The notes beneath the pieces are model-generated. The model worked only from the letters and a program-made list of their open reading frames with translations. It had not been told where the DNA came from and ran no database searches. From the NCBI GenBank assembly GCA_045648025.1, contig JAZRNH010000033.1, positions 1 to 35,544 of the forward strand: 35,544 nt of DNA. The letters run 5' to 3'. Every line of letters begins with the position of its first letter. Positions within the stretch are counted from its first letter, which is position 1. The position numbers and the translations under genes were made by a program. The stretch comes from RGIG1681 sp045648025 (lineage in GTDB: Bacteria; Bacillota; Clostridia; Christensenellales; UBA1242). Shown piece by piece: positions 1 to 7,227 of this stretch.

Positions 1-2
1 AA

Positions 3-551
3 GAAACAGCATTGATTTTTAAGTTAAAAGTTGGCAAAGAAATTAATGAGAGTGTTTTAAAAGAGGCAGTTTTTGAAAGTGAAGTAAAATCAGCTTTTGA
101 AAAATCTGCAGATTATCTTTCAGTTAGACCACACTCAAAAAGAGAACTGTTTAATAAGTTGTTAAAAAAGGGTTTTAAAAAAAATGCCATTGAAAAAGCA
201 ATTAAAAAACTAGAAGAATATCATTATATTGATGATGAAATTTATGCAAAACAGGTGATTGAGCAGAATAAAAAATATTCAAAAAGAATGCTTGAATTAA
301 AGCTTAAAGAAAAAGGTATATCATCTGACATAATACAGGAAAATTTCAGTGATACAGATGAAAACTTGGAATTTGAGATATGTAAAAAGCAGGTTGAAAA
401 ACTTGTTAAATCTAAGGATTTGACAAAAGAAGGGGCGATGCAAAAATTGTTTGCGGCTCTTGTAAGAAAGGGTTTTGCTTTTGATGTTATAAAAAGGGCA
501 ACAAAGGCTGTAATAAACAAAGATTTTGAAGAAAATGACTTTTCAGACTAA
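3..551 (+). CDS. recX: Regulatory protein RecX, 5' end missing
   Basis: RecX binds RecA filaments and inhibits recombinase activity. The visible 183 codons are almost all helical and show the triple three-helix RecX architecture. The stretch with SADYLSVRPHSKRELFNKLL (roughly residues 32-51) is the typical first repeat, followed by a KGF...AIEKAIKKLEEYHYIDD segment and a C-terminal repeat with LVRKGFAFDVIKRA. The frame is open to the left edge and the residues before the first possible TTG (position 12) still fit the family, so the true start lies outside the window. No clear terminator follows; the next gene has its own promoters. Identity rests on the repeat pattern and is fairly secure. 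Confidence 0.85.
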   Translation, partial: ETALIFKLKVGKEINESVLKEAVFESEVKSAFEKSADYLSVRPHSKRELFNKLLKKGFKKNAIEKAIKKLEEYHYIDDEIYAKQVIEQNKKYSKRMLELKLKEKGISSDIIQENFSDTDENLEFEICKKQVEKLVKSKDLTKEGAMQKLFAALVRKGFAFDVIKRATKAVINKDFEENDFSD

Positions 552-597
552 TTGTTTGAAAAGTTATTTTTTTATCACTATTTTTTTTAAATGGGTA

Positions 598-626
598 TTG
601 ACTTTTTATGCTATTTGTAGTATTAT
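598..626 (+). promoter_or_regulatory. Distal promoter P1 of the 836-aa protein gene
   Basis: TTGACT at 598-603 and TATTAT at 621-626 are separated by 17 bases, giving a predicted start near 633. This lies about 170 nt upstream of the ATG at 806. The predicted start coincides with the hairpin at 633-653. Confidence 0.65.
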
Positions 627-632
627 ATTACT

Positions 633-653
633 AACCATATTGAAGGTATGGTT
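633..653 (+). other. Hairpin at the predicted P1 RNA 5' end
   Basis: AACCATA (633-639) and TATGGTT (647-653) form a perfect 7-bp stem with a 7-base loop. From P1 the RNA would begin with this stem-loop. It could protect the 5' end or, as DNA, act as an operator. Beyond this hairpin and P2, nothing recognisable was seen in the rest of the 552-805 gap. Confidence 0.45.
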
Positions 654-740
654 ACTTGCGATTGATAAAAATTTTTCATTATCATCGTAAAACTTGCACA
701 AATGATGACATATAATAGTTATGTGATTTTATGAATACTA

Positions 741-769
741 TTGATTTTGTTATCTAGCTGTGCTAAAAT
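741..769 (+). promoter_or_regulatory. Proximal promoter P2 of the 836-aa protein gene
   Basis: TTGATT at 741-746, a 17-base spacer and TAAAAT at 764-769, with TG two bases before the -10 (extended -10). The predicted start is near 776, giving a ~30-nt leader with ribosome binding site AAGGGGAG at 792-799. The same two hexamers with the same spacing sit in front of the 2056-aa surface protein gene. Confidence 0.65.
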
Positions 770-805
770 TCATTAGTAAAATTTAAGTAACAAGGGGAGT
801 TTGTT

Positions 806-3316
806 ATGAAACAAAATGAAGTTATTAAAAGAATAAGAGAATATCACATCATTAAATCTATTATGGGTTCTGATTCAGTTAAAAGATTGATTGCGAAAAA
901 AGACCCAAAGGTTGCTGGTGTACTTGCTGTGTATGATTCATACACTGAGTTTTTTGGCGGAATCAGAATTGATACCACTGAAGATTTTGACAGATTTTTC
1001 AGAAGGTTAGAAAATAACTATATTGCTGGTGGAAAAACAAAGGTTAGTCCAACAGAAGAAGGTTATCAAGAATATTTGAGATCTGTTCTTGGAGCTGCAA
1101 ATATTGATAAATTGACAGCAATTATGAGTGAACCTGATACACAAAAGAGAATTGTTAGTCTTTTCCGTGAAGTTGGAGGAAAAACAAGAGAATCAAATGC
1201 TGTTGTAGTTGCAAAATCAGTTAAAGAATACTCAGTAGTTTCTGGTCTTCGTGGAAATTTAACTGAAGCTCAAAGACATGGCAGAGATGTTGAAGCTGAA
1301 CTTGAAAAAGTTAGACTTGTTTTAAAGCTTACAAAAGACAAAACTTTAACAATTGATCAAATTATGGCTGCTCTTACTGCTCAAGAATCAAGAATTATTT
1401 CAGCTATCACAGCAGCAGCTGCTGGTAATGAAAGATTAATCAGAGCAATGGATAGAACAACTGGTAGAAAACTTGACCAAATTTATTCTGCAACAGGCAG
1501 ACTTGAAGCAGGTGTTTCTGGTCTTTCTGAATCAGTTTCAAGAGTTGAAGGTAAAGTTGATGAAATTTCAACAAAACTTGATAAAAAATCAAAATCAACT
1601 GCTATTACAACAGGAATTGTTTCTGGTGTTGGCGGACTTGCTCTTGGTGCTGGTGTTATGGCACTTGTGTTCAGTCTTCTTTCAGGAAATCCTGCCACAC
1701 AAACACCAACAGTTGTTGGAAATGAAGCTTATGATGCTTATATTGCATCTGCTGTTCAATTAGATGAATCAGTTTATTCAAAACTTAGCGACGGAAGTTT
1801 CTCAGAAGAAGATAAAAAAGCCGTTCTTGCAGAAGTTGAAGCATTTATTGCTCAATATGCAACAGGTGATTTTAAAGATGAAAGTGAAGCAAAGGCTAAA
1901 ACAATTAAAGCTATGGCTGAATATCTTTTCAGTATGGAAGATACAGCAGAAATCAAAGCTTTCTTAACAGATAGTCAATCATTATCTTCATCTATTCACG
2001 GAAAGATTTTTGACCAAGATGGACTTACTGCTGATGACAAAACTGCAATTATTGAAGAAATTGATAAATATGAAGACAAATATATTTCTACAATTTATAA
2101 AGATGCAAGTGCAGCTGTTGCTCAAAATTATGAAACAATGGTTAATGGATTGTTTGATAATGGAACAAGTTTAACTGCTTACAATGGATATAAAGCAGAT
2201 TATATTGCACTTTCAACAACACTTCAAGAATATGCAACAAACCCATCAACTCTTGATGAACAAGCTAAAAATGATTTTATTGCTCAAGCAGAAGAATTGA
2301 AAACAAAATATGCAAGTTCTGAATTTGCTGGTTTTGCAGAAGTTGGTTCAAATAACTATAAATCACTTATGAACAACTTATATGCATCTATTCATGCTAC
2401 ACCAACAAATCCAACTAATCCAACAAAATCTCATGATGAGTATATTTCTAATTATGCAAAACTTTCAACAAGTTTAAAAGATTATCTTGCTGATGGTGTG
2501 TTTAGTCAAAAGGATAGAGATGATTTTGTTGCTGAACTTGAAGCTTTTGAACAAACTCATGCAACAACTCAATTTGCTGCTCTTGCAAGTGATGCAAAAG
2601 TTGTTTATTCAACAATTGCTGATTCACTTTTAACAATGTCAAGTTCAGCTGAAGGAAAAGCTCTTTTAGAACAATATAGAAAAGACTATATGACAATGGA
2701 AGAAGCTCTTAGAGATTTCATTGCTGATGGAAACTTTACTGCAAAAGATAAATCAGATTTTGCTAGTTTGGTTGATGTGTTTGAAGGCAAATATGAAGCA
2801 ACACCTCTTAAAACTGTTGCTGCAAATGATGCCGCTGTAATTTCTGCGGTTGCAAACAGCATTGATGGTATGCAAATTCAAATTGATAATCTTGATAAAG
2901 GTATTAATGATTTAAAAGCTAAAATCGAAACATTGTTTGGTATGACATCAGGAAGCTATACAGATGCACAACTTGAAGCAATTGCTAAACAATTTAAAGA
3001 TGCTATGGCAGATCTTGATACTTATAGCAAAGGTCTTGATGAACTTATTGCTGAATATAATGGTATGGTTGCTGCTGGAACCCCAGCTGAAAAACTTGCA
3101 GCAGTTAAAACAATTATTCAAGATCTTGAAAAAGATCTTAATACTGCAACAGTTGAAGCTGCAAACCTTGTGTTTGATATTGCTGAAATGTTAACAGGAC
3201 AACCTCAAACAGATATTAATGTTGCTATGGCAATTGTTATGGATGGTCTTGGAATTACTCCAACAACTCCTTCAACAGGGGAAAATAAACCAACAGGACC
3301 ACAACCAGGAAAATAA
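806..3316 (+). CDS. Membrane-anchored repeat protein of unknown function, 836 aa
   Basis: The family was not recognised. There is no N-terminal signal peptide. Residues 1-263 are charged and helix/coiled-coil prone, ending in a basic KKSKS. One membrane segment follows at about 266-290 (rich in G, A, V and L). The remaining ~545 residues contain five degenerate ~77-aa helical repeats starting near residues 308, 385, 458, 542 and 620. Each has a Tyr-containing helix, an acidic D-G-x-[FL] turn and a second helix. A coiled-coil region (about 680-800) and a Pro/Thr-rich tail ending PTGPQPGK close the protein. The positive-inside rule suggests the N domain is cytoplasmic and the repeats are outside. 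Two promoters and a strong ribosome binding site suggest high expression. A structural or envelope-spanning role is inference only. Confidence 0.8.
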   Translation: MKQNEVIKRIREYHIIKSIMGSDSVKRLIAKKDPKVAGVLAVYDSYTEFFGGIRIDTTEDFDRFFRRLENNYIAGGKTKVSPTEEGYQEYLRSVLGAANIDKLTAIMSEPDTQKRIVSLFREVGGKTRESNAVVVAKSVKEYSVVSGLRGNLTEAQRHGRDVEAELEKVRLVLKLTKDKTLTIDQIMAALTAQESRIISAITAAAAGNERLIRAMDRTTGRKLDQIYSATGRLEAGVSGLSESVSRVEGKVDEISTKLDKKSKSTAITTGIVSGVGGLALGAGVMALVFSLLSGNPATQTPTVVGNEAYDAYIASAVQLDESVYSKLSDGSFSEEDKKAVLAEVEAFIAQYATGDFKDESEAKAKTIKAMAEYLFSMEDTAEIKAFLTDSQSLSSSIHGKIFDQDGLTADDKTAIIEEIDKYEDKYISTIYKDASAAVAQNYETMVNGLFDNGTSLTAYNGYKADYIALSTTLQEYATNPSTLDEQAKNDFIAQAEELKTKYASSEFAGFAEVGSNNYKSLMNNLYASIHATPTNPTNPTKSHDEYISNYAKLSTSLKDYLADGVFSQKDRDDFVAELEAFEQTHATTQFAALASDAKVVYSTIADSLLTMSSSAEGKALLEQYRKDYMTMEEALRDFIADGNFTAKDKSDFASLVDVFEGKYEATPLKTVAANDAAVISAVANSIDGMQIQIDNLDKGINDLKAKIETLFGMTSGSYTDAQLEAIAKQFKDAMADLDTYSKGLDELIAEYNGMVAAGTPAEKLAAVKTIIQDLEKDLNTATVEAANLVFDIAEMLTGQPQTDINVAMAIVMDGLGITPTTPSTGENKPTGPQPGK
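1727..2878 (+). repeat. Five degenerate ~77-aa protein repeats
   Basis: Units begin near codons 308, 385, 458, 542 and 620 of the 836-aa gene. The shared pattern is Y-x-x-Y-[IM]...L, about ten residues, an acidic turn such as SDGSFSEEDK, DQDGLTADDK, ADGVFSQKDR or ADGNFTAKDK, then a helix with E-x-[FY]-E/A-x-x-[YH]-A. The third unit lacks the DG turn and has NPSTLDEQ instead. The copies have diverged at the DNA level, so these are old tandem duplications rather than recent ones. Confidence 0.7.
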
Positions 3317-3332
3317 ACTTCATTTTAAATAT

Positions 3333-3367
3333 AAAAAAAATCCTATGAATTTCTCATAGGATTTTTT
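3333..3367 (+). terminator. Rho-independent terminator after the 836-aa gene
   Basis: AATCCTATGA (3339-3348) pairs with TCATAGGATT (3354-3363) across a 5-base loop, with an A-run before and a T-run after. Confidence 0.85.
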
Positions 3368-3373
3368 AGTTTC

Positions 3374-3402
3374 TTGACATTATATTTTTTTATTAATATA
3401 AT
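3374..3402 (+). promoter_or_regulatory. Consensus promoter directly abutting the lgt start codon
   Basis: TTGACA (3374-3379), 17 bases, TATAAT (3397-3402): a perfect sigma-A consensus. Transcription would start about 7 bases after the -10, at 3409, which is the A of the lgt ATG. There is no Shine-Dalgarno sequence. Confidence 0.8.
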
Positions 3403-3408
3403 AAGTGT

Positions 3409-4200
3409 ATGATGGAATTTATGAATATTAATAGAATTGCATTTAGCATTAATGGTTATGATATTTATTGGTATGGTTTGATTATTTGTGCAGCCATATT
3501 TGTTGCTATTTTAGTTGCAACACTTTACTCAAATAAAAAAGGTTATGGAACAGATATGCCGCTTAATATTGCGATTGCAGTTGTTCCTACTGGAATTTTG
3601 GGTGCAAGATTATTTTCTGTTTTGTTTGACGAAAGTTTAACTTTTGCAGATTTTTTCAACTTTAGAACAGGTGGGCTTAGCATTATTGGTGCTATTGTTT
3701 GTGGTTCTCTTGGACTTTTGTTGTTCTGTTTGCTTAAAAGAGATAAAGATATCTTTAAGTATTTTGATGTTCTTGCAGTTGTTTTAATTTTGGCACAAGC
3801 AATTGGTAGATGGGGAAACTTTTTCAATCAAGAAGTTTATGGTCATGAAATCACATATAAATTTTTTACATTTTTCCCAATTGCAGTAGAAGTTAACGGT
3901 GCACATTATATGGCATTATTTTTCTATGAATTTGTGTTTAATATAATTGGATTCTTTATGCTTTCAAATGTTTATTTTGAATCAGTTGGAAGTGGTTATA
4001 CAACAGCACTTTATTTTGTTTATTATGGACTTATTAGAACAATTTTAGAACCTCTTCGTGATCCACAATTTATTTTAATGTGGAATGGTTTGCAAATTTC
4101 AAGAGTTTTGAGTATTTTGATGATTGGTTTTGGTATCCTTCTTTATGTTTTGATTTCAATTAAACTTACTAGAAAAAAGAGGGTGAGAAAAAATGGTTAA
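3409..4200 (+). CDS. lgt: Prolipoprotein diacylglyceryl transferase
   Basis: Lgt transfers diacylglycerol from phosphatidylglycerol to the lipobox cysteine of prolipoproteins at the membrane. The 263-aa protein has about seven membrane segments. It carries the Lgt signature G-R-W-G-N-F-F-N-Q-E at residues 133-142 and the late Arg/Glu segment RTILEPLRDP. The residue equivalent to E. coli His103 (GGMSFHGG context) is Ile93 in GGLSIIGA, a substitution at a site reported as important in E. coli. The start at 3409 is chosen because a consensus promoter ends 6 bases upstream. ATGs at 3412 and 3421 are alternatives, and none has a ribosome binding site. It overlaps the next gene by 8 bases. Confidence 0.93.
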   Translation: MMEFMNINRIAFSINGYDIYWYGLIICAAIFVAILVATLYSNKKGYGTDMPLNIAIAVVPTGILGARLFSVLFDESLTFADFFNFRTGGLSIIGAIVCGSLGLLLFCLLKRDKDIFKYFDVLAVVLILAQAIGRWGNFFNQEVYGHEITYKFFTFFPIAVEVNGAHYMALFFYEFVFNIIGFFMLSNVYFESVGSGYTTALYFVYYGLIRTILEPLRDPQFILMWNGLQISRVLSILMIGFGILLYVLISIKLTRKKRVRKNG

Positions 4201-5179
4201 AAAAGGTCAATCAATAAGCATTGAAGAACTTACCAAAAATGAAATTTCAGCAGTTGAAACAAATGATAAACTTTCTAAACTTGAAAAAGCTTCTCAAAGA
4301 GATAAAAAAATTATTGCAGAATATAAAGAAAGAGAAAAAGCTTCTGCAAGAGCTCTTGTATTGTTTGAAAGAAAATTAAAATATTTAAAATCAACAATGA
4401 TTGATGATATTTTAAAACTTTGTAGCTGTATTGAAGATTATAAAGCACAATATGAAGAAAGATGCTCAAAAATTTATAATGCTGAAATAAAATCAGATTT
4501 GCTTACATATAAAGACAACTACACATTGTTTGCAAATGATCTTTATGCGATTTGCAATAAAATCGAATCATCAGCTTCAATTTCAAATGAAGATAGGGCA
4601 TTTATTTCTAATAAAAAAGTTGCAGAACCAGTGGCTGGTGATGCGAAATCACGATTTGACAAGCTTAAAGAACAATTTAATCAAAAAATTGGTGCTAGTG
4701 TTATGAGAAAGCCTGGCAGACCAAAAAAAGAAGATCAAAGTATTGTTGCTGATATTGGACTTGGAAAGAAGGTTGAAAAGAAGATTGAAGAAAAAGATGT
4801 TGCAATTAACAGATTAAATGAAATCTTTTACGAAGCTCCATCTAAAAAGACTGTGGTTTCAAATATTCCACAAACTAGTGATAGTGTGTTTGACTTTAAT
4901 GAGGCACTTAACCCTAATATATCACTTAAAGACATTATGGCAGATTTGATGGAAGAAAGACCAGATGAAGAAGTTAAACAATATTCTGCTTCATCTATAA
5001 CTGAAATTCAAAGAGCTGAACAAAGGTCAAAAATTGAATTGTTAGAGTCTGGATTTTTGAGAACTCCATCAATAAAAAATCCAGCAGCACAAACTAAAAA
5101 TAAAACTATTGATAATGTGAATTATAAACCAACTTTTGAAAAAAGATTTTTATCAATTCAAAATATAACAAAAGAATAA
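4193..5179 (+). CDS. Coiled-coil protein with AT-hook motif, unknown function
   Basis: A 328-aa soluble, highly charged protein with no known full-length family recognised. Residues ~20-60 are Lys/Glu-rich and coiled-coil prone. Residues ~172-181 read RKPGRPKKED, a textbook AT-hook (GRP core flanked by basic residues) of the kind that enters the minor groove of AT-rich DNA. The C-terminal third is low in hydrophobics and probably disordered. Ribosome binding site GAGGGTGAG precedes the ATG, and the start overlaps the lgt stop by 8 bases, so the two are probably translationally coupled. A DNA-binding or nucleoid role is inference from the AT-hook. No regulator or transposase domain is visible. 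Confidence 0.75.
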   Translation: MVKKGQSISIEELTKNEISAVETNDKLSKLEKASQRDKKIIAEYKEREKASARALVLFERKLKYLKSTMIDDILKLCSCIEDYKAQYEERCSKIYNAEIKSDLLTYKDNYTLFANDLYAICNKIESSASISNEDRAFISNKKVAEPVAGDAKSRFDKLKEQFNQKIGASVMRKPGRPKKEDQSIVADIGLGKKVEKKIEEKDVAINRLNEIFYEAPSKKTVVSNIPQTSDSVFDFNEALNPNISLKDIMADLMEERPDEEVKQYSASSITEIQRAEQRSKIELLESGFLRTPSIKNPAAQTKNKTIDNVNYKPTFEKRFLSIQNITKE

Positions 5180-5207
5180 AAATACCACCATTTGGTGGTA
5201 TTTTTTA
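5178..5207. terminator. Bidirectional terminator between the AT-hook gene and groEL
   Basis: AATACCACCA (5181-5190) pairs with TGGTGGTATT (5193-5202). A T-run follows on the plus strand and an A-rich stretch precedes it, so it works for both convergent genes. Confidence 0.85.
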
Positions 5208-6791
5208 TTGTTTTAAAATTTCAGTATCAGCAACAATGACTTCGGTTGTTAAAATTGAACTTGCAACACTTCCTGCATTTTCAATTGCAGACCTTGTTAC
5301 TTTTGTTGGGTCAATAATTCCAGCGGCAAACATATTTACAAATCTGTTTGAAAGAGCATCATATCCAATGTTTTGTGATTTGTTTAAATTGACTTCATTA
5401 ACTATCACACCATCATCAACTGCAGCATTTTTGGCGATTTGTCTGAGTGGGGCTTCAAGTGAGTGTTTAACAATTTCCGCACCAACTTTTTCATCACCAT
5501 CAAGGTTGTTGATTAGATTTTCTAATGGCTCTTTGCATAAAAGTAGGGCAGTTCCGCCACCAACAACAATGCCTTCTTTTGTTGCGGCTTTTGTTGCAGC
5601 AAGTGCATCTTCGATTCTAAGTTTCTTTTCCTTCATTTCAAGTTCACTTGCGGCACCGACTTCAATAACAGCGATTCCGTCAGAAAGTCTTGCAAGTCGG
5701 TCTTCATATCTCACTTTGTCAAAGTTATCAAGTTCTTCGGTAATTAAGTTTCTTAATTTATCTTTGACAGATATAAGCAATTCTTCGTCTTGGTGACCGC
5801 CAATAATTATTGTTTTGTCTTTATAAACTTTTACTAGATTTGCTTCACCAAGGTCAGATATGCTGATATTTTTTAAATCGTGATTCAATTCTTTTGAAAT
5901 ATATTTTCCACCTGTTAAAATAGCAATGTCTTCAAGAAAATCTCTTTGTTTGTCACCATAAGAAGGCGATTTGATTGCAACCGATGAGAAACTTCCTCTA
6001 ACCAAGTTTACTGCAAGAGTTGAAAGGGCATCGCCCTCGATGTCTTCGGCAATAATCAAAAGTGGTCTTGATGACTTGATGATTTCTTCTAAAATTGGCA
6101 AAATGTCATTAATGTTTGAAATCTTTTTATCAGTGATGAGTATATATGGATTTTCTAATGTGGTTACCGTTGAATTTTGTGGAACCATGTAAGGGGAAAT
6201 ATAGCCTCTGTCAATTTCTAACCCTTGTGTGAATTTTAAATTTGTTTGTGCGGTTTTTGATTCTTCAATAGTGATTACACCATCTTTTCCAACTTGTTTG
6301 AATGCTTTTGAAATTAGTTCACCAATTTCGTTGTTACCAGCGGAAATACTTGCAATTTGTGAAATTTCTAAATCGCTAGACACTGGTTTTGAAATTGATT
6401 TTAAATGTGAAACTACGGTTTTTATTGCAGTTTCAATGCCTTTTCTTAAAATTATTGGATTGGCTCCATTTGAAATATTTTTAAGACCAGCAGAAACCAT
6501 TTCACTTGCTAAAATACAGGCGGTTGTTGTGCCATCACCAGCTGAGTCATTTGTTTTGATTGAAACCTCTTTAATTAAGTTTGCTCCCATATTTTCAAAA
6601 GGGTTTTCAAGATTTATTTCTTTTGCGATTGAAACACCATCATTTGTGATGAGTGGGGTGCTATATTTTCTATCCAAAACCACATTTCGACCTTTTGGTC
6701 CAATTGTGATTTTAACTGCATCTGCAACGGCTTTGATGCCATTATGCAATAATTTTCTTGCTTCTTCGCCAGTTTTAATTTGTTTTGCCAT
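5205..6791 (-). CDS. groEL: 60-kDa chaperonin GroEL (divergent)
   Basis: ATP-driven folding chamber subunit acting with GroES in the cytosol. At 528 aa it is near full length. ATP-site motifs are present: ITIGPKGRNVVLD, NDGVSIAKEI, SAGDGTTTACILA, and EDALAATKAAT containing the catalytic-type Asp. The apical domain is less usual. The widely conserved KAPGFGDRR segment reads KSPSYGDKQRDF, and the preceding strand is changed too. The C-terminus ends in VADTEILKQ with no Gly-Gly-Met tail. Ribosome binding site GAGGAG lies inside the end of groES, with a 2-base gap between the genes. Probably functional, with altered client or GroES contacts (inference). Confidence 0.97.
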   Translation of the reverse strand: MAKQIKTGEEARKLLHNGIKAVADAVKITIGPKGRNVVLDRKYSTPLITNDGVSIAKEINLENPFENMGANLIKEVSIKTNDSAGDGTTTACILASEMVSAGLKNISNGANPIILRKGIETAIKTVVSHLKSISKPVSSDLEISQIASISAGNNEIGELISKAFKQVGKDGVITIEESKTAQTNLKFTQGLEIDRGYISPYMVPQNSTVTTLENPYILITDKKISNINDILPILEEIIKSSRPLLIIAEDIEGDALSTLAVNLVRGSFSSVAIKSPSYGDKQRDFLEDIAILTGGKYISKELNHDLKNISISDLGEANLVKVYKDKTIIIGGHQDEELLISVKDKLRNLITEELDNFDKVRYEDRLARLSDGIAVIEVGAASELEMKEKKLRIEDALAATKAATKEGIVVGGGTALLLCKEPLENLINNLDGDEKVGAEIVKHSLEAPLRQIAKNAAVDDGVIVNEVNLNKSQNIGYDALSNRFVNMFAAGIIDPTKVTRSAIENAGSVASSILTTEVIVADTEILKQ

Positions 6792-6793
6792 TT

Positions 6794-7084
6794 TTATTTC
6801 TCCTCAAATACTCCCAAAATATCACTTTGACGAAGTATTACAAAATTTTCGTCATCACACTTAAATTCGGTTGCACCGTATTTGTTGTATAAAACTTTAT
6901 CTCCGACAGAAACAGCCATTTCTGATTTGTTTCCATCAAAACATTCGCCGTTTCCAACAGCGATAACTTCTGCATAAATTGGTTCATCTCCAACAGATTC
7001 AGGAATAATAATTCCTGATTTGGTTTTGTTTTGTTTGTTTAAATTTTTTAATACAACACGATCAAATAATGGTTTTAGATTCAT
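6794..7084 (-). CDS. groES: Co-chaperonin GroES
   Basis: A 96-aa GroES of standard length. It opens with LKPLFDRVVLK, carries a mobile loop around NKTKSGIIIPES (residues ~18-29) that docks on GroEL, and has the GDKVLYNKYG strand (residues ~61-70) and a C-terminal ILRQSDILGVF. Ribosome binding site AAGGAG sits about 7 bases upstream of the ATG. It is first in the groES-groEL operon. The 143-base gap to the divergent gene contains no CIRCE inverted repeat and no CtsR-type direct repeat, so heat-shock control by HrcA is not evident here. No convincing sigma-A promoter was identified on this strand. Confidence 0.97.
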   Translation of the reverse strand: MNLKPLFDRVVLKNLNKQNKTKSGIIIPESVGDEPIYAEVIAVGNGECFDGNKSEMAVSVGDKVLYNKYGATEFKCDDENFVILRQSDILGVFEEK

Positions 7085-7180
7085 AGATTCTCCTTATTTA
7101 ATTTTTATGTTAAAAACTCGTCTTTATAACTTTTAAATTTTGAAAATTTTCTCATTTAAAAGATGATTTTGGCATAAATT

Positions 7181-7209
7181 TTATTGTGCGAGTTGCATAG
7201 TTTTATAAT
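7181..7209 (+). promoter_or_regulatory. Probable promoter of the SPOR-like gene
   Basis: A perfect TATAAT at 7204-7209 has TTATTG at 7181-7186 seventeen bases upstream. The -35 is weak. The predicted start near 7216 leaves only a ~12-nt leader before the TTG start. Confidence 0.4.
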
Positions 7210-7227
7210 AAAGGCGGATTTTTCGAT

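Noticed and set aside
12..14. TTG at position 12 as the start of recX
   Set aside because: The frame is open to the left edge, the upstream residues fit RecX, and there is no ribosome binding site, so the gene is simply cut by the window.
1727..2878. Possible CRISPR or DNA repeat array within the 836-aa gene
   Set aside because: The repeats exist at protein level only, are ~230 bases long and strongly diverged in DNA, and lie inside an intact reading frame.
5236..6864. Long open frames on the plus strand opposite groEL
   Set aside because: They lie wholly antisense to a clear groEL, have no ribosome binding sites, and their composition mirrors the codon pattern of groEL.
7085..7227. CIRCE element before groES
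   Set aside because: No TTAGCACTC-N9-GAGTGCTAA inverted repeat on either strand.
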